From positions 702,217-766,216 of the forward strand of contig NZ_JBKKJT010000003.1 in the NCBI RefSeq assembly GCF_046614675.1: a stretch of DNA of 64,000 nt, read 5' to 3'. Source of the DNA: Chryseobacterium cupriresistens (GTDB lineage Bacteria > Bacteroidota > Bacteroidia > Flavobacteriales > Weeksellaceae). The notes below the pieces were generated by a model, which had not been told where the DNA came from, ran no database searches, and worked only from the letters and a program-made list of their open reading frames with translations. How positions within the stretch are numbered: the stretch's first letter is position 1; the number at the start of each line of letters is the position of its first letter. This document shows positions 50,098 to 58,373 of this stretch, one piece after another. A program made the position numbers and the translations under genes.

Positions 50098-51945
50098 TTA
50101 AAGATTATTTTCAATGGCTCCCACTTTTTCTCTGTACAGATCAACAGGTTTATTAAGCAAAACTGCTATCACCGTCAGTTGTTTATCCAGTCTTTCTTTA
50201 GGGATATCAATATAAATAATTCCCGGGCGGTCACTCCAGTAAAGTTTATTATAGATCGTATGATTGAGCATACTCCCTTCACCTACGATTCTTATTCTGG
50301 CAATGTCATTTTTTATTCCTTTCAAAGCAATAGGTCCTGTAGGAACTCCTTCCACAAAAAGATACAGAGTCTGTTTATCTTTTGACAGAGCGCTCATTCC
50401 TGAGAAATGACCTTCCGGCAGTCCTTTTCCGGTCTCAAAAAACGCTTCTGCATGCTTACTTATCCATTGCAGTGTTTCCGGGTTTGTTGAAGGTGTTTTC
50501 TGTATTTTCATATCAAGGCCATCGGAGGTTAAGCCTTCATTGTTAAGTAGATTATTTCCGTTATGCAATACATTGCTCATATCATAGACTGCTTCCTGAG
50601 TATTTTTGTTGTTCAGTATTTTGGAAAGAGAAAGTTCACTTTTCTTAAAATCTTTTAAAAATACCGGAGGAGTGTCAAAAGCAAGTTCTGCCACCGTGAC
50701 ATCCTTGTCAAATTTTACTTTGGAGAAATTCAAATTCAGTGTTTTCTCGGCATTATAATCCATCGTAACAACAGCAGATGGATCTCCAATGATTTTTACA
50801 GAAAGGGGTTTTGTTGCCAGTCCATAGATTTTTGTAAGTTTTTTAGCTTCTTCAAGATAAAGAAACAAAGATTTTTTCGAGGTTGAAAACGCTGATTTTC
50901 CTTTATAGTTGTCAAAAGAAATTCCACGTGTTGTTTCATAGATGGCATGTTCATTTTTGGATGTCCATCTGCCCAGGTTTTTCAGAATTTCAATTTGCTC
51001 TTCCGGAATGCTGCCATCTGATTTTGGACCGATATCTAGCAAAAGGTTTCCTCCCATGCTGATCACATCTGCCAAAGTCCTTACAATCATATTGGGTGTC
51101 TTATAACTTTTGTCAAAAGGCTGATACCCCCAGGAATCATTCATGGTATAACAAAGTTCCCAATATTGATTTTGGGGAGGAACTACCGGAATGCCCTGTT
51201 CGGGAGTATCGTAATCACCATGATTATTGAGTCTTGAGTTAATAATGATATTGGAATTGTATTTCCTGAGTAAATCCAGGGTTTGAGAAGCTTTCCATTC
51301 TTCGGAAGTATGTTCCCAGTCTCCATCAAACCAGAGAAGGTCAGGTGAATATTGGGTAGAAAGTTCATTAAGCTGACCCTGATAATAGCTGATAAAATTC
51401 TGCCAGCGTGCCGGATTACTTTTGATTTCGTAACGCTTTTTTGTACGGGTATTGACATCATAATACGGATGGCTCCAATCCGGCAGAGAGAAATAAAGTC
51501 CTGTTTTTAATCCTGACTTTTTCAGCGCGGAAACAAAAGGAGTTAACACATCTTTTCCGGCCAGAGAATTTTTAGGGATGGTAGTTGCTTTTTCTGCCTT
51601 TGAATTCCACAATGAAACTCCGTCATGATGTTTTGTGGTAATGACAGCATACTTTGCTCCGGATTCTTTTATCAGATCTACCCATTGTTCCGGCTGGTAT
51701 TTTGAAGCTGAAAAACCATTCAGCTGTTTCATATAGTTTTCGTGATTGATATAATTATTGAAGAATGACCATGATTCCGAGATTCCATTAACCGAATAGA
51801 TTCCCCAATGAATAAAAATTCCCAGTTTGGCGTTTTTAAACCATTCCATCTTTTTGCTGTTATCAACTGTCTGAACCTGTGCGTCGATACTATGTGCAGA
51901 TAATATCAACCCAAGGAAAACAGCTTTAATCAGACTGTTTTTCAT
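50098..51945 (-). CDS. GH29 alpha-L-fucosidase, exported
   Basis: A 615-aa exported glycosidase: signal peptide (MKNSLIKAVFLGLILSAHSIDAQ), GH29 TIM barrel with KLGIFIHWGIYSVNG, YAVITTKHHDGVSLWNS and the catalytic nucleophile Asp in PDLLWFDGDWE, then C-terminal beta-sandwich regions (from about residue 350). It removes fucose from glycans in the periplasm or outside the cell. No SusCD pair or other glycan gene lies nearby, so it is not part of an obvious utilisation locus. It is divergent from the RiPP pair. Confidence 0.93.
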   Translation of the reverse strand: MKNSLIKAVFLGLILSAHSIDAQVQTVDNSKKMEWFKNAKLGIFIHWGIYSVNGISESWSFFNNYINHENYMKQLNGFSASKYQPEQWVDLIKESGAKYAVITTKHHDGVSLWNSKAEKATTIPKNSLAGKDVLTPFVSALKKSGLKTGLYFSLPDWSHPYYDVNTRTKKRYEIKSNPARWQNFISYYQGQLNELSTQYSPDLLWFDGDWEHTSEEWKASQTLDLLRKYNSNIIINSRLNNHGDYDTPEQGIPVVPPQNQYWELCYTMNDSWGYQPFDKSYKTPNMIVRTLADVISMGGNLLLDIGPKSDGSIPEEQIEILKNLGRWTSKNEHAIYETTRGISFDNYKGKSAFSTSKKSLFLYLEEAKKLTKIYGLATKPLSVKIIGDPSAVVTMDYNAEKTLNLNFSKVKFDKDVTVAELAFDTPPVFLKDFKKSELSLSKILNNKNTQEAVYDMSNVLHNGNNLLNNEGLTSDGLDMKIQKTPSTNPETLQWISKHAEAFFETGKGLPEGHFSGMSALSKDKQTLYLFVEGVPTGPIALKGIKNDIARIRIVGEGSMLNHTIYNKLYWSDRPGIIYIDIPKERLDKQLTVIAVLLNKPVDLYREKVGAIENNL

Positions 51946-52031
51946 ATATGTTTTATTTTAACATTAAATATAGATAAAGAAAACATTATAGTGTAGAATA
52001 GTTTGTAATATTTAATGATAATTGTTGTTAA

Positions 52032-52069
52032 AACGTTTCTTATTATTGTATTTTATAAATGGAACGTTT
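52032..52069. repeat. Paired AACGTTT sites between the fucosidase and RiPP genes
   Basis: AACGTTT occurs at 52032-52038 and again at 52063-52069, 31 bp apart (about three helical turns), in the 152-bp divergent promoter region. Both have flanking A and T and resemble half of the LacI-type operator seen near 18.7 kb. Confidence 0.35.
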
Positions 52070-52097
52070 ATTGTAAAATTTACCCGAAAAAGCAATT

Positions 52098-52319
52098 ATG
52101 AAAATTCCAGCAATATTAATGGCAAGTTTATTGGCGGTAAGTGTTTCTGCACAGACCACTAAACCAGAAACTAAAACAAAAAAGCCTGTCAAAAAAATAA
52201 AGAAAGCCACTTCCGCGGATACCGTTGAAAAGAAAAAACCGGGAGCCCCTAAACCGGTAGTTAAAAAAGATACCCTTGTACTCCGCGAATATGGTTGTCC
52301 GGCCTGTGGAATGGGATAG
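52098..52319 (+). CDS. chrA: RiPP precursor peptide, chryseobasin type
   Basis: A 73-residue peptide: Sec-type signal (MKIPAILMASLLAVSVSAQ), a long Lys/Pro/Thr-rich linker and a short C-terminal core EYGCPACGMG with cysteines at 67 and 70. As I recall, the CPACGMG end is that of the chryseobasin precursor ChrA of Chryseobacterium, whose cysteines are rebuilt by the MNIO enzyme ChrH into a macrocycle, a heterocycle and a thiomethyl group. The MNIO gene starts 3 bp after its stop, so they are one unit. The signal peptide suggests that the product acts outside the cytoplasm, perhaps in metal handling. Confidence 0.78.
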   Translation: MKIPAILMASLLAVSVSAQTTKPETKTKKPVKKIKKATSADTVEKKKPGAPKPVVKKDTLVLREYGCPACGMG

Positions 52320-52322
52320 AAG

Positions 52323-53420
52323 ATGAGAAAGCCGATGTTAGGAGTATCAATGATGGCAGAAGCGGATTTTGTTTCTGCTGTTTTGCCATTGTTGCAGAAT
52401 AATTCCATCGAAGTGATGGAATGGTCTTTTGATACCCTTTATCATACCAATGAACCGGACTGGCTTCTGGATCTATTGAATTTTTACGCAGAAAATTACC
52501 GTTTAATAGGGCATGGAGTATATTATTCTTTATTTGATGCAAGATGGACAGCAAGGCAGGAAGAATGGCTGAAAAAACTTAAAGAAGAAGTCAGCCTGCG
52601 GAAATACAATCATATCACGGAACATTTTGGCTTCATGAATACTGAAAATTTTCATCAGGGAGTTCCGTTGCCGGTATCTCTGGGGCCGGAAACCTTACAG
52701 ATTGGGAAAGACAGGTTATACAGACTTCAGGAAGCTGTCAATATTCCTGTAGGCGTAGAAAATCTGGCATTCTCGTTTTCCATTGATGATGTGAAAGAGC
52801 AAGGTGTTTTTCTTGATAAACTGATAGAAGATACCGATGGTTTCCTGATTCTTGATCTGCATAATATTTACTGCCAGTCCTGTAATTTTGAAGTCGGTCT
52901 TCAGGAAATAATAAACTTGTACCCACTCCATAAAATAAAAGAAATCCATCTTTCAGGCGGAAGCTGGCAGGAGAGTGCGTATGGAAAGAAGCAGGTGAGG
53001 AGAGATACGCATGATGATGTTATTCCTGAAGAAATTCTCTCTGTTTTACCCTCGGTTCTTGCGCAATGTCCAAATCTGGAATACATTATTATTGAAAGAT
53101 TGGGGCATACCTTGAAAACCGAAGAAGAAAGAAATGATTTTCTGGATGATTTTAATAAAGTCAGAACAATAATTGAAACTTCAGACCTGAAATTCAAAGA
53201 AAAAAAACGTTGGTGTAAAAAGGAAGTGAAACTTTCCGAAAAACCTTTGGAAGACCTGCTTTTGTATGAAGAACAGTCGAAACTCACAAGGCTTCTTTAT
53301 GATAACTCAGATGTGAAGGCTATTCAAGATCTGGACTTTCATTATTTTAAAACACAACACTGGGACGCTGAAATGATTCTTACAGCGCAGAATATCATTA
53401 AAAAATGGAATCCTTATTAA
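52323..53420 (+). CDS. chrH: MNIO (DUF692) peptide-modifying iron enzyme with C-terminal extension
   Basis: A TIM barrel of the multinuclear non-haem iron oxidase family (MbnB, TglH, ChrH). Likely iron ligands are H64, H97, E100, E146 (VGVEN), D178 and H180-N181 (LDLHN), H209 (EIHLSGG), D228 and H230 (RDTHDD) and E258. It should oxidise the cysteines of the CPACGMG core. The family core is about 270 aa; here about 95 further residues follow (from 275, with LLLYEEQSKLTRLLYDNSD and HYFKTQHWDAEMILTAQNIIKKW), which may be a fused recognition partner, since no separate partner gene lies next to it. Confidence 0.85.
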   Translation: MRKPMLGVSMMAEADFVSAVLPLLQNNSIEVMEWSFDTLYHTNEPDWLLDLLNFYAENYRLIGHGVYYSLFDARWTARQEEWLKKLKEEVSLRKYNHITEHFGFMNTENFHQGVPLPVSLGPETLQIGKDRLYRLQEAVNIPVGVENLAFSFSIDDVKEQGVFLDKLIEDTDGFLILDLHNIYCQSCNFEVGLQEIINLYPLHKIKEIHLSGGSWQESAYGKKQVRRDTHDDVIPEEILSVLPSVLAQCPNLEYIIIERLGHTLKTEEERNDFLDDFNKVRTIIETSDLKFKEKKRWCKKEVKLSEKPLEDLLLYEEQSKLTRLLYDNSDVKAIQDLDFHYFKTQHWDAEMILTAQNIIKKWNPY

Positions 53421-53452
53421 TTATTCTATCCTGATAACCAAAATCAAATTAT

Positions 53453-53944
53453 ATGAAAATGACAACATTAGTATTGATCATTACCGCTGTCCTCACTGCT
53501 TTGATAGGAGGACTTTTCTATGCGTATTCATGCTCAGTTGTTCTCGGTCTGGGAAAACTTTCTGATACAGAATACCTGAAAGCAATGCAGAATATCAACA
53601 GGGAAATCCTGAATCCGGTGTTCTTTATGAGTTTTATGGGAACTATGATTCTTCTTCCCTTATCTACATTTTTGCTCCGCGGACAGCAGCCTGTTTTTAT
53701 TTTTCTTCTTCTTGCTACACTGGCTTATCTGATTGGAGTTTTTGGGGTAACGGTTGCCGGAAATGTTCCGATGAATGATACTTTGGATAAATTTGATATC
53801 TCTAATTCTACAGCAGAAGCGATCAGACAGATGCGGGAAAATTTTGAAAACAGATGGAATTTTCTCAATAATATAAGAACTGTTTTTTCCGTCATTACCA
53901 TCCTTTTTGTAGTCTGTGCCTGTGTCTGGAATAAAGAATTATAA
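53453..53944 (+). CDS. DUF1772 membrane protein (anthrone oxygenase-like)
   Basis: A 163-aa protein with four hydrophobic segments; LTALIGGLFYAYSCSVVLGL, NREILNPVFF and VAGNVPMNDTLDKF match the DUF1772 family, some of whose fungal relatives are anthrone oxygenases. It follows the MNIO gene by 32 bp on the same strand and may belong to the RiPP operon, but similar genes occur alone in many genomes. Confidence 0.83.
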   Translation: MKMTTLVLIITAVLTALIGGLFYAYSCSVVLGLGKLSDTEYLKAMQNINREILNPVFFMSFMGTMILLPLSTFLLRGQQPVFIFLLLATLAYLIGVFGVTVAGNVPMNDTLDKFDISNSTAEAIRQMRENFENRWNFLNNIRTVFSVITILFVVCACVWNKEL

Positions 53945-54103
53945 AGGATTAAGTGAAAATACCTACTATTAAATTACGTATTTCTACCGATGTGTACGTC
54001 TGGTTTTATTCAGATCTTTGTGTTGTTAGCAAGACCATTTTAAACATTTCAATATGTTGAAAAAAAGATTATAACCAGGACGACTTAAATTTCCAAACAA
54101 GAG

Positions 54104-54128
54104 AAAAGGCAGCCAATGGCTGCCTTTT
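54104..54128. terminator. Terminator between convergent genes
   Basis: AAAAGGCAGCC (104-114), loop AAT, GGCTGCCTTTT (118-128). It ends the RiPP operon and, from the other side, rpe. Confidence 0.92.
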
Positions 54129-54150
54129 GTTTATCATAAAGATAGTTTCT

Positions 54151-54801
54151 TTAGATTTTTAAAAGCTCGATTGTTCTTTCCGGGCTTTCAGCTGAGAAAA
54201 CAGCATTTCCCGCAACAAGAACATCGGCACCTGCTTCAAATAATTTGGAAGCGTTATCAAGATTTACTCCTCCGTCTACCTCGATAAGTGCAGTTGAGTT
54301 GTTACTTAAGATCAGATCCTTGGTTTCTGCAATCTTTTTGTAAGTATTTTCAATGAACTTCTGCCCTCCGAATCCCGGATTTACGCTCATTAACAATACA
54401 AGATCCACATCTGCAATAATATCTTCAAGCATCAATACAGGAGTAGAAGGATTTAAAACAACACCTGCTTTTGCTCCCTTGCTCTGAATATGGTGAATAG
54501 TTCTGTGAAGGTGGGTACATGCTTCATAATGAACAGAAACAAGGTCAGCACCATGATTGATGAATTCATCAACATATTTTTCAGGTTCCACGATCATCAG
54601 GTGAACATCCACAAATTTTTTAGCATGCTGCTGAACAGTTTTCATCACCGGAAAACCAAAAGAAATGTTAGGAACAAATCTTCCGTCCATGACATCAATG
54701 TGGAACCAGTCGGCCTGAGAATTATTCAGCATTTCAATGTCTCTTTGCAGATTCCCAAAGTCTGCTGATAAAAGGGATGGAGCAATAAGCTTCGTTTTCA
54801 T
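54151..54801 (-). CDS. rpe: Ribulose-phosphate 3-epimerase
   Basis: A 216-aa TIM barrel of the pentose phosphate pathway. IAPSLLSADFGNLQRDIE, HIDVMDGRFVPNISFG, VDVHLMI, LMSVNPGFGGQKF and EVDGGVN carry the metal-binding His/Asp pairs of the family. Length standard. Confidence 0.96.
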   Translation of the reverse strand: MKTKLIAPSLLSADFGNLQRDIEMLNNSQADWFHIDVMDGRFVPNISFGFPVMKTVQQHAKKFVDVHLMIVEPEKYVDEFINHGADLVSVHYEACTHLHRTIHHIQSKGAKAGVVLNPSTPVLMLEDIIADVDLVLLMSVNPGFGGQKFIENTYKKIAETKDLILSNNSTALIEVDGGVNLDNASKLFEAGADVLVAGNAVFSAESPERTIELLKI

Positions 54802-54827
54802 TTTTACTTTTTATACTTTTACTTTTA

Positions 54828-55127
54828 TTATCCTATTGAAAATGAATGGTCATGGGTGAAGTAATAAATGGCTAGATATCCTGTTATTAACACCACTTCT
54901 ATGACAGATAACTTTTTATTGTTAATATTTATGAGTAGAAATCTGTCGATTACAAGCAGTCCAAACAGTACTAAAAAGAAAATTATTTCTATTGTAATTC
55001 CTAAGCTTCCACTGGGATTGGATGTAAATAATTGATAGACAATTAAAGGAATCCCTAGCACTACAAGTGTAATAAATACAATAGAGATAAAGGTTGGTCT
55101 TTTTATTAAATCAGAAATAGCCTTCAT
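54828..55127 (-). CDS. Small membrane protein of unknown function
   Basis: A 99-aa protein with three hydrophobic segments (ISIVFITLVVLGIPLIVYQLF, ITIEIIFFLVLFGLLVIDRFLLI, VIEVVLITGYLAIYYF). It lies 5 bp after the peptidase gene and 26 bp before rpe, all on one strand. No family recognised. Confidence 0.72.
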   Translation of the reverse strand: MKAISDLIKRPTFISIVFITLVVLGIPLIVYQLFTSNPSGSLGITIEIIFFLVLFGLLVIDRFLLININNKKLSVIEVVLITGYLAIYYFTHDHSFSIG

Positions 55128-55132
55128 TTTAA

Positions 55133-56206
55133 TTAATGATACTTCAGTTTCATTTCCGGCTTGATCTTAAGAACTGTTTCATAGATAAGTTTAATAACAT
55201 TACCTACATCTTCTTTAGAGACCATTTCTACCGTAGTATGCATATAACGCAAAGGTAAGGAAATTAAAGCACTTGGTACTCCGCCGTTGGAATGGGCGAA
55301 GGCATCTGTATCAGTTCCGGTAGCTCTGCTGGCGGCAGCTCTCTGGAAAGGAATTTTCTTGGTTTTTGCAGTATCAATAATCAGTTCTCTGATAGTATGA
55401 TGAACGCTTGGAGCAAAGAATACTACTGGTCCGGCACCACATTTCTGATCTCCTTCTTTTTTCTTTTCAATCATCGGAGTTGTAGTGTCGTGGGTAACAT
55501 CCGTTACAATGGCAATATTCGGTTTGATAGTATCAGCAATCATGTCTGCACCATATAAACCTACTTCTTCCTGTACAGAATTGGTAATATAAAGTCCGAA
55601 CGGTATAGATTTTTTATTTTCTTTTAGCAGCCTGGCAACTTCAGCAATCATGAAACCGCCGATTCTGTTGTCCAGAGCTCTGCAGACAAAATATCTGTCG
55701 TTCATTTCAAAGAATTCATCCGGGTAGGTGATCATACAACCTACAAAAATTCCCATTTCTTCCACTTCTTTTTTAGAAGTCGCACCACAGTCGATGAAGA
55801 TATTTTCAATTTTAGGCGTAGGCTCATTCTGATTGGTTCTTGTATGAATAGCCGGCCATCCGAATACCCCTTTTACAATTCCGTTTTCACCATGGATATG
55901 GACAACTTTTGAAGGAGCAATCGTCTGATCAGAACCTCCGTTTCGGATGACGTAGATCAATCCGTCATCTGTAATATAATTGACATACCATGATATCTCA
56001 TCAGCGTGTGCTTCAATCACTACTTTGAATTCAGCTTCCGGATTGATGATCCCATAGCAGGTTCCATAATGGTCTACTTCAATTTTATCTACGTAAGGTC
56101 TGATGTAATCCATCCAGACTTCCTGACCTTTATGTTCGTAACCTGTTGGAGATGATGTGTTTAAATATTTCTCTAAAAATTTCAAAGATTTCTTTTCAAA
56201 TTTCAT
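55133..56206 (-). CDS. M42-family metallo-aminopeptidase
   Basis: A 357-aa cytosolic di-zinc peptidase of the glutamyl aminopeptidase/TET group: VVIEAHADEISWYV (first His/Asp), CRALDNRIGGFMIAE (bridging Asp), NSVQEEVGLYGAD (catalytic and ligand Glu), VTDVTHDTT, and a final His in PLRYMHT. TET peptidases form dodecamers that trim peptides after the proteasome-like step. Confidence 0.92.
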   Translation of the reverse strand: MKFEKKSLKFLEKYLNTSSPTGYEHKGQEVWMDYIRPYVDKIEVDHYGTCYGIINPEAEFKVVIEAHADEISWYVNYITDDGLIYVIRNGGSDQTIAPSKVVHIHGENGIVKGVFGWPAIHTRTNQNEPTPKIENIFIDCGATSKKEVEEMGIFVGCMITYPDEFFEMNDRYFVCRALDNRIGGFMIAEVARLLKENKKSIPFGLYITNSVQEEVGLYGADMIADTIKPNIAIVTDVTHDTTTPMIEKKKEGDQKCGAGPVVFFAPSVHHTIRELIIDTAKTKKIPFQRAAASRATGTDTDAFAHSNGGVPSALISLPLRYMHTTVEMVSKEDVGNVIKLIYETVLKIKPEMKLKYH

Positions 56207-56257
56207 AAAAAGGAATGATTTTTGCGTTTAATTTTTCTTCTTATAAGTGTAAAAATA

Positions 56258-56962
56258 ATGAATTTTAGTAAGATTATCTGCCTTTTTATTCTCTTTTTTG
56301 GAGTAAGTGTTTTCGGTCAGAAGGATGGGATAGTGGCGAAACCACTCAATCAGTACCCGCCTGAATCTCTGAAAGTGGATGAATTTGGTAATAAATATTA
56401 TTATGATGAACAGCAGAAGATTAAGGTGTATGAAATCAATGGAGAGCCTGTAGTCGTATTGGATGAGTTGGTTTTAGTGAATAAACCGAGATTTAATAAC
56501 CAGCTGGATAAGAATTACTATTATTTTCTCAACAAAAAGCTGTACAGGGTATATCCGTTATTTGTGACTGCATTGCAGCAGTACAGAGATATCCAGAAAG
56601 ATATGAATGATCTGGACAGCAAAGCCAAAAGAAAGTTTGTAAGAGAAAGACAGAATATACTGGCTGACCAATATGAAAAACAATTGAGAGATCTTACGAC
56701 TACCGAAGGACAGGTTTTTGCAAAACTGATGAACAGGGCAACCGGAAAAAATGTATTTGAGATTATCAAAGAATTAAGAGGTGGATGGAGTGCTTTCTGG
56801 TGGAATGTAAAAGGAAAAATGGCTGATATTGACCTGAAAGAACGCTATGATCCCCACACCAACAGAAGTGATGAATTTATAGAATCATTACTGCAGTCCA
56901 ACTGGAACTCAGGTTATCTGCAGCCTTATCCCGGAGCTAATGATTTTAAAGTAAAGAAATAA
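56258..56962 (+). CDS. Exported DUF4294 protein
   Basis: A signal peptide (MNFSKIICLFILFFGVSVFGQ) precedes a region with GEPVVVLDELVLVNKPRF and YYFLNKKLYRVYPLFVTALQQYRDI, typical of DUF4294, then a charged helical part (KAKRKFVRERQNILADQYEKQLRDL) and GGWSAFWWNVKGK. The family is confined to Bacteroidota and has no known function. The start at 56258 is chosen because an ATG 12 codons earlier would disrupt the signal peptide. Confidence 0.87.
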   Translation: MNFSKIICLFILFFGVSVFGQKDGIVAKPLNQYPPESLKVDEFGNKYYYDEQQKIKVYEINGEPVVVLDELVLVNKPRFNNQLDKNYYYFLNKKLYRVYPLFVTALQQYRDIQKDMNDLDSKAKRKFVRERQNILADQYEKQLRDLTTTEGQVFAKLMNRATGKNVFEIIKELRGGWSAFWWNVKGKMADIDLKERYDPHTNRSDEFIESLLQSNWNSGYLQPYPGANDFKVKK

Positions 56963-56965
56963 TAT

Positions 56966-56995
56966 AAATTCCTGTAAGAATGCTTACAGGAATTT
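56966..56995. terminator. Terminator that overlaps the NUDIX stop codon
   Basis: AAATTCCTGTAAG (966-978) pairs with CTTACAGGAATTT (983-995), then T-rich. The stop codon of the convergent NUDIX gene (56984-56986) lies in the right arm, so coding and terminator sequence overlap. Confidence 0.85.
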
Positions 56996-57400
56996 TTCTT
57001 TTAATTTATCAAATACAATTTTATCTATAGGAAGAGGAAAAGGATTGTCCGGTCTGTCGATATCAATCCATTCTGTTTTTTCAATACAGGGATCCAGAAT
57101 AATAAAGTCTTCCTCGTTAACGATATCTACTATATAATATATGGTAAGGAGCTGTTCGTTTTCTCTGAAACGCGATACCAGAAAATTTTCCTGAGTATAA
57201 AAATGTTCCAGAATATTGATTTTGACATTAAGCTCTTCATCAAACTCACGATGCAGACATTCCAGGACTCCTTCACCGTATTCCAATCCGCCGCCCGGAA
57301 ATTTCATTAAAGGTTCGCCGGCATATTCTTCAAATAAGGTTAAAACTTGTTTATCTTTTACCGCACAGGCATACACTCTAATGTTGATCTTGTCTATCAT
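56984..57400 (-). CDS. NUDIX hydrolase
   Basis: A 138-aa protein with the Nudix box GGGLEYGEGVLECLHREFDEELNV (residues about 37-60) binding Mg2+. Family members hydrolyse nucleotide diphosphates linked to another group. The substrate is not predictable. Confidence 0.9.
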   Translation of the reverse strand: MIDKINIRVYACAVKDKQVLTLFEEYAGEPLMKFPGGGLEYGEGVLECLHREFDEELNVKINILEHFYTQENFLVSRFRENEQLLTIYYIVDIVNEEDFIILDPCIEKTEWIDIDRPDNPFPLPIDKIVFDKLKEKFL

Positions 57401-57452
57401 ATATATAATGTATAATATTTTGTATAGCTAATGTAAGGAATTTTGTTGGAAA

Positions 57453-57610
57453 AAGCCGGAAGTTGGAAGCGTGAAGCTGGAAGTTTAATACTATCTGTTT
57501 CTAATAATATTGAACCAACGTATCTTATATATTGATTATTATTTTAAAATAAAAAATCAAAATTAATTAAGCACCCGGCTGTAAACATCCAGCTTCCATC
57601 TTCCGGCTTC
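57453..57610. repeat. Inverted repeat pair rich in GGAAG
   Basis: Left arm GCCGGAAGTTGGAAG...GAAGCTGGAAG (57453-57483); right arm CATCCAGCTTCCATC-TTCCGGC (57587-57608) is its imperfect inverse. About 100 bp of AT-rich DNA lie between. The motif is a known kind of dispersed repeat in Flavobacteriia and might form a long hairpin or mark a small mobile relic. Confidence 0.5.
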
Positions 57611-57613
57611 CTT

Positions 57614-58288
57614 CTACAACTTAATTGCATTAATCATCTCTCTTTTTCCCGGAGGTCCCTGTTTTTTCTCCACCTTGAAATTCAGTTCCTGAAGGATTCT
57701 TCTTACACTGCCTTTAGAAGAGTAGGTGGTTAATAATCCGTTAATGGCCATTTTGTCAGCTACGAGTTCAAACAATGGCTTTTCCCAAAGGTCTGGCTGT
57801 ACTCTGGCTCCAAAACAGTCAAAGTAAACAAGATTAATTTTAGGCAGATCAATGTCTTTCAGGTCGAAAAAGTCACATTCTATCTTTTTTAAATTGAATC
57901 CACTAATGATTTCTACTGATTTTTCCCAATCTGCCAGATGAATTTTCTGATAAATATTTTTAAACTCTGGGTTATCAAAAAGTTCAAAGTAAGCCAAATC
58001 CTTAACTTCGGATTCATTTATGGGGTATTTTTCGAGCGAAAAATAATTGATGACATGATTTTTGTCAGTTTTTAAATATTCATTAATTGTTACCAAAACA
58101 TTCAAACCTGTTCCAAAACCGAGTTCTAAAATATTAATTTCGCAATCATTTATTAAATTCAGTCCATTTTTGATAAACACGTGTTCGGCTTCCTGCAGGG
58201 CTCCGTGATGAGAATGGTAGTTCTCATTTAAATCATTGATAAACAATGTTTTACTTCCGTCGTTTGTGGTCTTAATCTCTCTTTTCAA
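57614..58288 (-). CDS. mnmD: tRNA 5-methylaminomethyl-2-thiouridine methyltransferase MnmD
   Basis: A 224-aa methyltransferase (DUF752/MnmC C-terminal-like without the oxidase domain). NYHSHHGALQEAEHVFIKNGL, the SAM loop INILELGFGTGLN, and VYFDCFGARVQPDLWE and TYSSKGSVRRILQELNF are typical. It completes mnm5s2U at the wobble base. It is divergent from ilvE. Confidence 0.9.
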   Translation of the reverse strand: MKREIKTTNDGSKTLFINDLNENYHSHHGALQEAEHVFIKNGLNLINDCEINILELGFGTGLNVLVTINEYLKTDKNHVINYFSLEKYPINESEVKDLAYFELFDNPEFKNIYQKIHLADWEKSVEIISGFNLKKIECDFFDLKDIDLPKINLVYFDCFGARVQPDLWEKPLFELVADKMAINGLLTTYSSKGSVRRILQELNFKVEKKQGPPGKREMINAIKL

Positions 58289-58340
58289 GCTAATTTTTTG
58301 TCAAATTTACTCTAAAATTTTTATATTTAGAAAATTATGT

Positions 58341-58348
58341 TAAATTTG
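58341..58348 (+). promoter_or_regulatory. -7 box of ilvE
   Basis: TAAATTTG, a full TAnnTTTG match, 25 bp before the start codon. Confidence 0.45.
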
Positions 58349-58373
58349 TAGAACATCGTAAAAATTTTAAAAA

